From NCBI RefSeq assembly GCF_023100685.1, contig NZ_CP090064.1, positions 1,736,001 through 1,800,000 of the forward strand: 64,000 bases of DNA, given 5' to 3'. Below the pieces are notes generated by a model that was not told where the DNA came from, searched no databases, and saw nothing but the letters and a program-made list of their open reading frames with translations. This document shows positions 33,257 to 41,994 of the stretch, in pieces. Source of the stretch: Proteus vulgaris (GTDB lineage: Bacteria > Pseudomonadota > Gammaproteobacteria > Enterobacterales > Enterobacteriaceae). The first letter of the stretch is position 1, and every line of letters starts with the position of its first letter. The translations under genes and the position numbers were made by a program.

Positions 33257-33264
33257 CCACTACA

Positions 33265-33716
33265 GTAAGTTTTTTGACGGTGTATCAGATATAGTGTATG
33301 AATTTACTGATGGCGATATTAATTTTGGTGGAGATCCCGTTAAAGAGAGAATTCAGAAAGGATTTGAATTTTTAGGTTTGAATGAGAGTCATGGTGAGAT
33401 AGGTTATGATGTTATTGATATGACTGTTAGCGTATATAATGGATTCGCTACTTTTGCTAAATATGATTCACCTAATCGTATTATTCATTTACCTGTCACG
33501 ATGGGCGGGAGAACTTATAGAGCAACACATTTTGATCGGTTGTTTATCAGTAAAGGTACTCGCTTATTTCGTTGGAGTTCATTAGATTTTAAGCGAAAAT
33601 TTAGTGTTCATAGCAATCCTATATTACTCACTACTTTAGGCTATAATATTGGGAAACTTATCTTAATATTGAAAAAATATAACAACGAAGAATTAGCTAT
33701 TGAAAATATTAAATAA
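33265..33716 (+). pseudogene. DUF4225-like C-terminal fragment, 5' end removed by IS copy C
   Basis: About 150 residues remain (through ITDGDINFGGDPVKERIQKG-type sequence, a YDVIDMTVSVYNGF segment and a C-terminal LLTTLGYNIGKL). The arrangement 'ERIQKGFEFLG... IGYDVIDMTVSVYNG' resembles the C-terminus of DUF4225 proteins found in Proteus, Photorhabdus and relatives, some near toxin loci. IS copy C replaces the start; the frame now runs out of the IS right end. Assignment rests on pattern recall. Confidence 0.5.
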
Positions 33717-33745
33717 ATTAGATTAATACTCTAATTAAAAACAGA

Positions 33746-34110
33746 TCATTTTTTCATTATATAGGTCATTACTGCAATTTTCTTTACTCTAAAGAATAAA
33801 ATTAGTGATATTTTATTCTTTATACAATCATAGATAGTAATTACTAAACTCATGGTGAAGTAAATAAAAACTAAAACTAAGAATGAATAGAATAGATGAG
33901 GTGTAGATTCTGATGTAATTATGCAAATAAAAACTATAGTAAGTGAAATAAATAATCCTTCAAATAAGATACGATCAAAGATAAATGTGTCAAAAAACCA
34001 TTTTTTAAAATTTTCTTCTTTATTGTTTTGGTTGTTGTAAGTTTGATTTATTTTTTTATATCTTTATCCGATAAGTTGTTCATTATTTTATCTATATCGA
34101 ATTTTTTCAT
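33746..34110 (-). pseudogene. Small membrane protein gene with A-tract frameshift
   Basis: The first frame starts MKKFDIDKIMNNLSDKDIKK and stops at TAA just after a run of seven A. Shifting one base gives NQTYNNQNNKEENFKKWFFD and then two long hydrophobic segments (about ILFEGLFISLTIVFICI and FLVLVFIYFTMSLVITI), ending ...VMTYIMKK. The A-run makes either a real frameshift mutation or slippage possible. It is convergent to the DUF4225 fragment. Confidence 0.5.
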
Positions 34111-34229
34111 TATATTTTTATCTCTAAATTATATCTTTATATCCAATAATAACATAATTAAATATAAAGTTAAATTATAAGATTTAATTATATTTATGAA
34201 GTGATGCTTTTTAATAAAAAGGATTTTAA

Positions 34230-34700
34230 GTGAAATTAAAACGAAAATTAATTGTATTAAGTAGCACCAGTGCCATTACTATAGCCTTAACCCTTATTAG
34301 TTATTTGGAAGGAATAAAATACAAATCCTATTATGATGTTACAGGTGTTTTGACAGTTTGCTATGGCCATACTGGCAATGACATTATTTAAAATAGAATA
34401 TACACACAACAAGAATGTGATGTATTCTTACACAAGAGTTTTATTAAAATACAACGACAAGTTGATGCTTTAGTTAAAGTATTTCTCGATAATCATACTA
34501 AAGCCTCTTTATATTCTTTTGCTTATAATGTTGGAATAACAACATTTGCACGTTCTACTTTACTCAAAAAATTAAATGTGGGTGATCAACATGGTGCTTG
34601 TGAAGAAATGAAACATTGAGTTTATGCTGATGGAAAAGTATAGAAGGGTTTAATTAATCGCCGTGAAATGGAATCTGCTTTATGTCATGGAAATCTTTAA
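34230..34700 (+). pseudogene. Second SAR endolysin copy, three in-frame stops
   Basis: A 157-codon frame from GTG at 34230 aligns along its whole length with the intact endolysin at 28662. TAA at 34389 replaces Gln, TGA at 34617 and TAG at 34641 replace Trp codons. The catalytic Glu is still visible in YLEGIKYKSYYDVTG. The same length but many substitutions show long decay after duplication or recombination with a related phage. Confidence 0.9.
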
Positions 34701-34841
34701 TTATTGTATTGTGTTTTATTATTACTCTTTTTCTTATTGTTATCTTCGTTGTTTCCTTCTCAATTGATCCTTCATTGTTCCAATGATAAAGCGAGTTTAG
34801 CTAAACGCTGTCGACGCGCTATTACTCATCATAGGTATTAA
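34682..34841 (+). pseudogene. Second copy of small lysis membrane protein, frameshifted
   Basis: The frame begins MSWKSLIIVLCFIITLFLIV like the gene at 29114, but ends early at TGA (34784-34786). A +1 shift restores NDKASLAKRC and HHRY, matching the intact copy, so one indel broke the gene. Confidence 0.8.
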
Positions 34842-34847
34842 TCAATA

Positions 34848-35309
34848 ATGAATTGGAAAGTTTATATCGCGACTATGGCGATAGTTATCATTGCGGGTGG
34901 TTATATGGTAGTAAATGAGTAATCAAAAAAAATGAATAGATTAAACGATGCTAATAAGGAGCTAGCCAGTCGTTTAAAAGAGCTAGTGAATATAAATTAC
35001 GATTATCGAAAACGGGTAACTCTATTAAATCAGCTCGATATTAAACACACTAAGGAATTAGTTAATGCGAAAAAGGAAATTGATGGGTTGCGTATTTTGG
35101 CTGATCGTAATCCTAAGCGAATGAATATCAGAGCAGAGTGCCCCTCCCGTATCATCACAAAATTCACCTCCAGCATGGATGATGCAATGCCCACGAGACC
35201 TACTGACACTGCTCTCCGAAATTATTGGCTATTTAGAGAAAGAATTGCCAAGTCTGAAAGAATGATTAAGGGATTGCAGGAATATATAAGATATGAGTGT
35301 TCACAATAA
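34848..35309 (+). pseudogene. Second Rz spanin copy with early stop
   Basis: This has MNWKVYIATMAIVIIAGGYMVVNE, then TAA at 34920-34922 in the place of a Gln codon, and continues in frame to 35309 as an Rz-like coiled coil (KELASRLKELVNINYDYRK) with the same C-terminal pattern as the intact Rz (RPTDTALRNYWLFRERIAKSE). A nested Rz1 frame has lost its lipobox Cys context. The internal ATG at 34932 cannot restore the membrane anchor. Confidence 0.88.
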
Positions 35310-35477
35310 TGAAATTATTCAAATGAACTAAAAACAAGTTGAATAATTAAGGAAATTATAAATACTGTTAAATAGAAATAAATAATTTCACAAAGTGTGG
35401 TCAAAATTAGTTAATTATTTATTACGGAGTGTTAGTATTATCGAATATTAATATATTAATCAGGCATGAGGTTATAT

Positions 35478-35855
35478 ATGGGAAACTATGGTAAAGCAGC
35501 AGTACAGACTGTATTGAATTACGATAATAAAGTAGATTTGCGTGAACAATGGATGAATGCAATATCAAAAGAAACAACTAGCAAATCATCAATTAATAAA
35601 GGATGTCCTAAAAGTGCATTTCTTGGTTTATGTGAGCTTGGTTTAGTGAAAAGCATCCCACCAAATGATTATAAAGCGGGCGCCGATAATAAACGCCATG
35701 CAAAAGAACTTTTAGCATTAGCAATAGAGAATCCAAACATAACAGCTACCGAGTGTTTTCGACTATATCAAAAAAGTAATAATGATTTACCTAAAAATCA
35801 TAATGGGCAAGCCGATGTAGTTATTAGCCTTTTAGAAGCAAATCTTATTAAATAA
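35478..35855 (+). CDS. DUF6979-like protein
   Basis: This 125-residue protein from ATG 35478 (MGNYGKAAVQT; an upstream in-frame ATG adds four residues) has CPKSAFLGLCELGLV and, later, GQADVVISLLEANLI. The pattern 'CPK-AFLGLCE-G-V ... N-Q-DVV' is that of DUF6979 proteins, of unknown function, seen in phages and bacterial genomes. It lies between the fossil lysis cassette and the cos site. Confidence 0.7.
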   Translation: MGNYGKAAVQTVLNYDNKVDLREQWMNAISKETTSKSSINKGCPKSAFLGLCELGLVKSIPPNDYKAGADNKRHAKELLALAIENPNITATECFRLYQKSNNDLPKNHNGQADVVISLLEANLIK

Positions 35856-35916
35856 TATAATTAGACTGAAGAACAGTTAGTTAATTGAAAAGGTACTCCC
35901 AATAGCTTCCCTTCCC

Positions 35917-35943
35917 ACGGGGCGGGGGCTTCGCGGGAAACGC
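35917..35943. other. Lambda-like cos site (cosN)
   Basis: ACGGGGCGGGGGCTTCGCGGG aligns with lambda cosN (ACGGGGCGGCGACCTCGCGGG) with the half-sites intact and differences confined to the central overhang. It sits after lysis genes, the lambda position of cos, and is embedded in AT-rich DNA. CGTTTCATTATTTTC at about 36062 could be a cosB R-site-like element. No terminase genes follow. The alignment is by eye. Confidence 0.7.
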
Positions 35944-36179
35944 CAAATTTTTTCATTTTATTTCAGCATCATCACTACATAATCAACCTATTGATTTTTA
36001 AATATATAAATAATAAGTGTTGATGGTTTTGAACGTTTTTTTGTTCATCAACATATTTTACGTTTCATTATTTTCCACAGGAATTTCTCTTAATATTCAT
36101 AAGAATGTGATGTAGTAACTTGTATTTATTACATTCAGCACGTATATCATAATTTATTATTCACAATGGAATTTTCATA

Positions 36180-36680
36180 ATGAAACTTGAAAAGAAATTA
36201 ATGTTACGTGTTTTTGGTGCAAGTAAGCGTGGTAAAACACAAACACTAATTCAATTGATTAGAAAATTAGGATCAGATAAAAGCTATTCTGTTCGTTTAG
36301 AACCAAAAGAAAACCCTTTTGCTAAAAATGACAAAATAGCTATTTTTGAGAAAAAAGGTTTAAAAATAGGGATATCCACAGGTGGTGACAACGAAAAAAT
36401 TATAAAAAAAGCAGTAGAAGAGTTAATTGGAGAAAATTGTAATTTCATAATTTCTGCAACAAGAACTAGAGGCCAGACAAAAAAAGAACTTTATAAATTG
36501 GTCAACGAACATGAATACCAAAAGCAATGGTTCAAGAAAAATACCAATATAGATTATTGGTGTAATAAATGGCCTCATAGAGGTGAAGATTTTAAAGATA
36601 GAAAAGATGAATATTTTAAAAAATTAAACGAGATAGATGCTCAATTTCTTTTTGACTATATTGATTCCCTAACACAATAA
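36180..36680 (+). CDS. P-loop protein of unknown function next to cos
   Basis: This 166-residue soluble protein has a Walker A-like GASKRGKT (about residues 13-20, RVFGASKRGKTQTLIQL). A basic middle segment (TRTRGQTKKELYK) follows, with no membrane segments. I do not recognise the family. It lies 237 bases after the cos site, where the small terminase subunit is usual in lambdoid phages, but it does not look like Nu1. It might be a nucleotide-dependent accessory or satellite gene. Confidence 0.65.
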   Translation: MKLEKKLMLRVFGASKRGKTQTLIQLIRKLGSDKSYSVRLEPKENPFAKNDKIAIFEKKGLKIGISTGGDNEKIIKKAVEELIGENCNFIISATRTRGQTKKELYKLVNEHEYQKQWFKKNTNIDYWCNKWPHRGEDFKDRKDEYFKKLNEIDAQFLFDYIDSLTQ

Positions 36681-36689
36681 AGTTAAATA

Positions 36690-37385
36690 CCACTGTGAAC
36701 ACCCGCTATGCGGGAGGCATTCAAAGGTTATACCAAGAAAAACACCTTTCCGTTACGATATAGATGTTCAAGCTAATATTCGTAACTTAAATAAGGAAAG
36801 ATGTTTATGGGCATTAAAGCACAAAGCTCAGCACATACAAAGTGGCTGTGTAAATACCATATCGTCTTTTTGCCGAAATATAGACGGAAAGTAACTTTTA
36901 ATAATATTCGTTCAAGTATAGGTGAGATCCTGAGAGACCTTTGTAAGTATAAAGGTGTGGAAATAATCGAAGGTCACCTCATGCCAGATCATGTACATAT
37001 ATTAGTGAGTATTGCACCGAAGATAAGTGTTTCAAGCTTTATGGGATATCTGAAGGGTAAAAGCTCGCTAATGATCTTTGATAGACATGCCAATCTAAAA
37101 TATAAATTTGGCAACAGAAAGTTTTGGGCTGAAGGGTTCTATGTCACGACAGTGGGGCTAAACGAAGCCACAATTCAGAAGTATATCAGAGAGCAAGAAA
37201 AGTCGGATTTAATTTCGGATAAATTGAGTAGTAAATAATATGTAAATCCCTTCAAAGGGTAAGCCAAAGTAGCAAAGACACTTAGCTTGAACGAAGAGAA
37301 AGCAGCGTCATTTAGGCGCGGTCGGTAATAAGCCCTTATAGGGGCAAGAGCAAACCACCCGTTTTACGGGTGGTTATGATTGAAG
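36690..37385 (+). mobile_element. IS200/IS605-type element (tnpA only)
   Basis: A single tnpA gene is flanked by hairpins: ACACCCGC-TAT-GCGGGAGG near 36698 on the left, and ACCACCCG-TTTTA-CGGGTGGT near 37350 on the right. Short hairpins rather than inverted repeats mark IS200-type single-strand transposition. Exact tips are approximate. Confidence 0.75.
36801..37238 (+). CDS. tnpA: IS200-family Y1 transposase TnpA
   Basis: This 145-residue HUH single-strand transposase has the His pair in GHLMPDHVHILVSI and catalytic Tyr in QKYIREQE. At this size it matches IS200 TnpA. A second in-frame ATG (36807, MGIKAQSS) is a possible start. No tnpB accompanies it. Confidence 0.93.
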   Translation: MFMGIKAQSSAHTKWLCKYHIVFLPKYRRKVTFNNIRSSIGEILRDLCKYKGVEIIEGHLMPDHVHILVSIAPKISVSSFMGYLKGKSSLMIFDRHANLKYKFGNRKFWAEGFYVTTVGLNEATIQKYIREQEKSDLISDKLSSK

Positions 37386-37486
37386 CTAATATGCAATATA
37401 TTCCCCCTGAAATGCGAATCAGTGTTACCTAATTCTCTTCCACTGACGTTTTGCTTGAACTTTACGAATTTTATTTAACTAAAATA

Positions 37487-37512
37487 GGCGGTATTTTTGG
37501 TACCGCTTTTTT
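37487..37512 (+). terminator. Hairpin terminator
   Basis: The stem GCGGTA / TACCGC is followed by six T. There is no gene directly upstream on the plus strand, so it may be a leftover from a lost gene. Confidence 0.6.
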
Positions 37513-37653
37513 GATGGACTTAATCAGTGTAAAGAACCATTAATCTAGCAAAGAAATATCTATGAGCCTTACCCTGTAAAAGGTGACGTATTTTCATCAT
37601 CTTGCTGAAGCAAGTAACATTATTTTACTGCCTTTATTATTAAAGTGTAATGC

Positions 37654-38379
37654 TTATATAGACTTAAAAGAAGGTAACTGATGTGTAACACAATGGTTTC
37701 CTCCACCTCCAGCTGCGATAGCATCGATATTTAACATGACAATATCACGGGTTGGATATAATTCAGTTAACATTTTTTGGGCTTTATTATCTGCTTCCTC
37801 ATCACCAAATTCAGGAGCAATGACAGCATCATTAATGACGAAATAATTTATGTACCCAGCTGCAAAATCAGGATTGTTTTTACTGAAAATACTCTCTCTA
37901 GGATATAAAGGTGGTTCCATTGTATGGATTTGTAGTTTTCTTCCATTTGCATCAGTAGAATTCTGTAATATTTCTATATTGTTTCTTGTTACATCATAAT
38001 CGTACGAATCTGGATCATTATCTAAATTTGCGACCACAATACCCGGCCTCACAAAGCGAGCATAAAAATCTACATGTGCATCAGCAATATCTAGCTCACT
38101 TTCACGGCAGAAAATAACTACAGGTTGATATTTTGCAATAGCTTGGGCAATGTTTCCCAATGCAATTTGTACATCTTCAGTTATCTTTCCCCATATAGTC
38201 CGTTGTGCTCCAAAGGCTATAAAGGCCAATTGTTGTAATTCACCTTCATCAGGCATTACTCCTAGTTTATCAACCATACTTTATCCTTTTGCTGAGAGTG
38301 AAATACCAAAAGATGTAGCTAAACTGAGCGCACTAATCACCGTAGCTTGTTGAATAAATTGGCGACGAGTTGAATTCAT
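37654..38379 (-). pseudogene. Tat-targeted agmatine/peptidyl-arginine deiminase family protein, broken twice
   Basis: Upstream of the ORF start at 38277 the same frame reads MNSTRRQFIQQATVISALSLAT, a Tat-type signal, then KG, a TAA stop at codon 33 and S before M35. The remaining part has the family N-terminus (GELQQLAFIAFGAQRTIW) and C-terminus with the catalytic Cys (GGGGNHCVTHQ), but it jumps from RESELDIA to DAHVDFYARF. The central region of about 120 residues that carries the other catalytic residues in the family is missing. The product would be inactive. Confidence 0.82.
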
Positions 38380-38507
38380 TAATACCTTCCTTTTTTCTTA
38401 ATTTAACTATACTAACTACTTAGTAGAGTGCTTCATTTTATTGGTATTGATACTCTAAGAACTAACGATATAATTAGCGTACAATTGATTAGATAGACTT
38501 ATCAGCG

Positions 38508-39377
38508 ATGTTAAAATATTGGCCACCACTAAATGCATTACGAGGGTTTGAATCTGCAGCTCGACTTGGTAGCTTTCATAAAGTCGCAATAGAATTGAAT
38601 ATCACTCAATCAGCTGTTAGCCAGCAAATAAGAAGCTTGGAAAGTTATCTTGAACAACCATTATTCTTTCGAGAAGGTATAAGCGTCACATTAACTGATG
38701 CTGGAGTGGACTTTTACAATAGTACCCAAGATGTCTTACAGCAATTAGCTGTTGGTGTACGTCGTTTAGATCAATATAAAAAATCAAATCAATTGATTGT
38801 TAACACTACACCCGCATTTGCTTGTTATTGGTTATTACCTCGTCTTGATTTATTTCATCAAAAATACCCTGAAATAGATATTTGGCTTTTTACTACTTAT
38901 GCAGTACCAGATATGGCAATAGAGACAATTGATATTGCTATACGTGATGATATATCGGCACAAAAAGAATGTATTTATAAAGAACTTTATTACGATAAGC
39001 TTTATCCTGCATGTAATCCAATTCTACTCAATACTCAGAAAAGGTTAACCTTACATGGAGAAGGAATTATGGATTGGAGTAACTGGACATTGCAGGGGGG
39101 CGAATCGGTAGGGCAACAACTAAATGGAATTAATTTTTCAGACCCAAGCCTATTATTAGATGCTATTTGCCAAGGGTTAGGGATCGGTTTGGTAAGTCAA
39201 CTACTTACACTTCAAGTTAAAAAAGATAAAAAAATCAGTTCACTTTCAAAACATTCTATTAAAGGAAATGTTTGGTCATGTCTTATTCATCATGAAAGTG
39301 AACTAGGTTTGATGACACAATATTTTTTACAATGGCTAGAGAATGAATTATCAAAATGTACTGCTGAATTTATTTAG
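38508..39377 (+). CDS. LysR-family regulator (GcvA-like)
   Basis: This 289-residue regulator has an N-terminal helix-turn-helix (FHKVAIELNITQSAVSQQIRSLE) and a periplasmic-binding-protein-like effector domain. It is divergent from the deiminase pseudogene, 128 bases apart, so it probably once controlled it. The shape is typical of GcvA-type regulators. The effector is unknown. Confidence 0.9.
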   Translation: MLKYWPPLNALRGFESAARLGSFHKVAIELNITQSAVSQQIRSLESYLEQPLFFREGISVTLTDAGVDFYNSTQDVLQQLAVGVRRLDQYKKSNQLIVNTTPAFACYWLLPRLDLFHQKYPEIDIWLFTTYAVPDMAIETIDIAIRDDISAQKECIYKELYYDKLYPACNPILLNTQKRLTLHGEGIMDWSNWTLQGGESVGQQLNGINFSDPSLLLDAICQGLGIGLVSQLLTLQVKKDKKISSLSKHSIKGNVWSCLIHHESELGLMTQYFLQWLENELSKCTAEFI

Positions 39378-39445
39378 TATTTATTGAAGATTTAGCATGT
39401 GGAAGTTTATAATAATATAAAATATTTTATTTATTAAGGATATTT

Positions 39446-39949
39446 ATGGAGTTTATATTTAAGAAAATAACTGAAGATGATTGGCCTTTTTTTAAAGAAT
39501 TATATGATTCAGAAAAGGCTATGCAGTTTATCTCAAATACAATGACTGAGGAGCAGATCAAAGAAGCATTTAATAGTCGTTTACCTGAATGGAATTTGTC
39601 ATCTTTGCATTGGTTATGTTTTGTTATCTATGATAAAACAAACACCACTCCTTTGGGTTTAACAGGATTAAGACTTATTCATCAAGATGGAGAGTTAATT
39701 GGAGAGATTGGTTATATACTATCTCCAGAACAAACAGGAAAGTCTATAGGGACAAAATCTTTAGCTCAATTATTAAATTTACCTGAATTAGCTAGTTTGA
39801 AAAATTTTCAAGCGATTGTTACTGCAGGAAATATAGCATCTGAACGAGTTTTAGAAAAAAATGGTTTCATTCTTACTCAAGTTCTAAAAGATAATTATGT
39901 TATAGGTGATGTTACTTTTGATGACCATGTTTATACATTGATTAAATAA
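39446..39949 (+). CDS. GNAT-family N-acetyltransferase
   Basis: This 167-residue RimJ/RimL-like acetyltransferase has a substrate-side TMTEEQIKEAFNSRLPEW and an acetyl-CoA-binding motif EQTGKSIGTKSLAQLL. The tail has the usual VLEKNGFI. It is 68 bases downstream of the LysR gene in the same direction. Substrate unknown. Confidence 0.88.
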   Translation: MEFIFKKITEDDWPFFKELYDSEKAMQFISNTMTEEQIKEAFNSRLPEWNLSSLHWLCFVIYDKTNTTPLGLTGLRLIHQDGELIGEIGYILSPEQTGKSIGTKSLAQLLNLPELASLKNFQAIVTAGNIASERVLEKNGFILTQVLKDNYVIGDVTFDDHVYTLIK

Positions 39950-39993
39950 AAAATTATAAGAGGATATTCAATATAAAAAATATTGTTCTCAAA

Positions 39994-40207
39994 ATAAAGT
40001 TTGCTATCTGATTTTTTCTATGGCTTAATAGCGTCACTGGTTTGGAAGTACAGGCCTATTTATGTTAGTAAGTTTAAAGTTGTTCCCATTTAGCGTTATC
40101 CTTGATACCACTTCACTGCGAATTCCTTCTAATTAATTCCCATAAGTAAAAATACAAAACAAACCGCCTATGCCTTATGGCAAATTAAATAAATTAAAGG
40201 AAATTCT
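39994..40207 (+). promoter_or_regulatory. Long 5' leader of cold-shock gene, copy 2
   Basis: This leader is homologous to 22146-22362, including GTTAGTAAGTTTAAAGTTG and AAAGGAAA before the ATG. It differs by about a dozen scattered bases, much more than the coding region it precedes. Confidence 0.6.
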
Positions 40208-40420
40208 ATGTCTAATACAATGACTGGTACAGTAAAATGGTTCGATGAAGGTAAAGGTTTTGGTTTTATTACTCCAGCTGATGGCAGCAAAGATGTATTC
40301 GTACATTTCTCTGCAATCCAAAGTGATAACTTCAAAACATTAGCGGAAGGCCAACAAGTTTCATTCACCATGGAAAATGGTATGAAAGGCCCAGCAGCAG
40401 GCAACGTGGTGGGTCTCTAA
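40208..40420 (+). CDS. CspA-family cold-shock protein, copy 2
   Basis: This 70-residue protein is nearly identical to the copy at 22363 (penultimate Gly instead of Ala). KGFGFITP and [12 protein letters not shown]-binding motifs are present. It lies outside the prophage-like block, after the GNAT gene, with its leader, a YmcF-like ORF and terminator forming one duplicated unit. Confidence 0.93.
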   Translation: MSNTMTGTVKWFDEGKGFGFITPADGSKDVFVHFSAIQSDNFKTLAEGQQVSFTMENGMKGPAAGNVVGL

Positions 40421-40427
40421 AGGCGCT

Positions 40428-40568
40428 ATTACTATTCGCCTCTATTTTAAATGCCCTTGTTGTAGCAGTTCACAATATAGAACATCACAATTTGATGTCA
40501 CAGTGAATAATCCACACGGCGCAAAATGTATCTTTTGCAAAAGTGTGATGACAGCACAAATGAGTTAA
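40428..40568 (+). CDS. YmcF/YnfQ-like zinc-ribbon microprotein, likely ATT start, copy 2
   Basis: The 46-codon frame matches copy 1 apart from a Gly-to-Ser (CPCCSSSQYRTS) and an Arg-to-His change. CPCC and CIFC are conserved. ATT at 40428 follows AAAGG at the same spacing. The two changes are amino-acid-altering yet leave all Cys in place, while the start context is unchanged, which fits translation of the frame. Confidence 0.72.
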   Translation: MTIRLYFKCPCCSSSQYRTSQFDVTVNNPHGAKCIFCKSVMTAQMS

Positions 40569-40588
40569 GCATTAAATAGTTGAATATA

Positions 40589-40616
40589 CAAAACCTCGCT
40601 TCGGCGGGGTTTTTTT
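40589..40616 (+). terminator. Terminator of csp unit, copy 2
   Basis: The same AACCTCGC / GCGGGGTT hairpin and T-run as copy 1. Similarity between the two units ends at this point. Confidence 0.85.
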
Positions 40617-40840
40617 ATGGTATTTCCCATTTAAGTTGTATTAGTATTTTATATTTATAAATGAGCCAATAAAAAATTTAACTATAAAAAATTAACTTAT
40701 GGTAGTGTTAAGTAAATTTTAATTAATGGTATTAAAATATAATAAAAAAATTACTTTTTAAGTCAGCGAAAGAAAATTAGTATAGAACATAAATTACTTA
40801 AAAACATTTGACGAATAAGAAAGATTTATATAGGTGATTT

Positions 40841-41305
40841 ATGAAATATGGTAAAAAACCATTATACAGAAAACAAAATACAACAACACGAATTCACCCT
40901 TGTGAACATCATGCTGGTGGAAAGTATAAATGGGAAAGAACAAAATATAATAAAATCAATGAGCTTTCCATCGCTCGTTTATCAATGAAAGGAAAGGTAA
41001 ATAGAGGTTATGACTATACACCATTATTCCAATTTTTATTAAGTAAAGTAGGTCGTTTATGGAATGATATTTTTAGTGAAGTGGTTAATCGTTTAGATAA
41101 AACAGAACCAATATATTGGATGGTTTCCTTAGATAATACTGAAAAACGTGAATATGTTCGGATCGGTGATAGTTCATATTATTCACAACTATATATTGAT
41201 AATAAAGGATATTTACAAAAAGTAAATCCATTATTTGATAAAGGAAGTATTCCTATCTATTGTTCTTGTTGTACGTATACATTTAATGGTGAGTTAATCA
41301 TATAA
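40841..41305 (+). CDS. Hypothetical protein with C-terminal CSCC motif
   Basis: This 154-residue basic protein begins MKYGKKPLYRKQNTT and ends with YCSCCTYTFNGELII. It has no signal peptide or membrane segment. The middle reads SKVGRLWNDIFSEVVNRLDK. I do not recognise it. It is a single gene in an AT-rich accessory stretch. It could be a small effector or nucleic-acid-binding protein, but nothing proves it. Confidence 0.6.
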   Translation: MKYGKKPLYRKQNTTTRIHPCEHHAGGKYKWERTKYNKINELSIARLSMKGKVNRGYDYTPLFQFLLSKVGRLWNDIFSEVVNRLDKTEPIYWMVSLDNTEKREYVRIGDSSYYSQLYIDNKGYLQKVNPLFDKGSIPIYCSCCTYTFNGELII

Positions 41306-41415
41306 TGTGGTGTTAACTTTGCTTAGATTATAAATCTAATGCTTTTAGATTGATATAGAATGTTTCGCTATATAAAAACTAGTATTGTATTTATAATAAA
41401 TAGATTAGGATTGAT

Positions 41416-41919
41416 ATGAAAAAATATTCATATACTCAGCTATTCAGTTACACATTTTTAATTTTATTTATCATAGCTGTGTTTTTCTATTGGAAGTTTG
41501 AAATTAAAGAGTACGTTATAGTTTCAATAGTATCAATTAAAATGGCATTAGTATTTTCTGTTATTATTTCTATAGTATGCTTTTTTTTCATATATAAAAA
41601 ACAAACTTTTAATAAGACAGCAAAAAAAATATTATTTTATCCTTTAGCACTAATTATGATTATATTTTTTATTCAATATTTTATACTTTCTAATATCGTT
41701 TATTTTACTGGTGGAGAAGTAAGTAGTTATAAATCTAATTATTCATATGTTGAAGGAAGAAGGTCATGCTCAGGTATAAAAGTAAATGATGAGAATGAAG
41801 GTGAAATAAAGGTTTGTAATAAAATTATTCATGGCAATATTTATGAAACTGGGAATGCAGTAATTTTTAAGAAAACGAATACTTTTGGTTTTGAGTTAAT
41901 ATCTGCCAAAACATACTAA
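41416..41919 (+). CDS. Membrane protein of unknown function
   Basis: This 167-residue protein has three predicted membrane segments (about residues 11-25, 39-61 and 76-96) and a soluble C-terminal domain from about residue 100 containing two Cys (SCSGIK, VCNK). It starts at ATG 41416 with AGGA nearby. It is followed by a terminator at 41937-41968. Family unknown. Confidence 0.65.
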   Translation: MKKYSYTQLFSYTFLILFIIAVFFYWKFEIKEYVIVSIVSIKMALVFSVIISIVCFFFIYKKQTFNKTAKKILFYPLALIMIIFFIQYFILSNIVYFTGGEVSSYKSNYSYVEGRRSCSGIKVNDENEGEIKVCNKIIHGNIYETGNAVIFKKTNTFGFELISAKTY

Positions 41920-41936
41920 TAATAAGCTAAAATATA

Positions 41937-41968
41937 AACCTCATATTAAAATTTATGAGGTTTTTTTA
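41937..41968 (+). terminator. Terminator between membrane protein and autotransporter
   Basis: The stem AACCTCATA / TATGAGGTT is followed by seven T on the plus strand, just before the end of the convergent autotransporter gene. Confidence 0.85.
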
Positions 41969-41994
41969 TGTATTGGGTTTATAAAATAAAATTG

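Noticed and set aside
36690..37385. Phage-encoded recombinase
   Set aside because: The HUH motif and Tyr with flanking hairpins identify an IS200-type TnpA, not a phage gene.
37240..37650. Duplicated 3' end of icd marking the far prophage end
   Set aside because: Checked by eye for the last icd codons; no match was seen here or elsewhere in the window.
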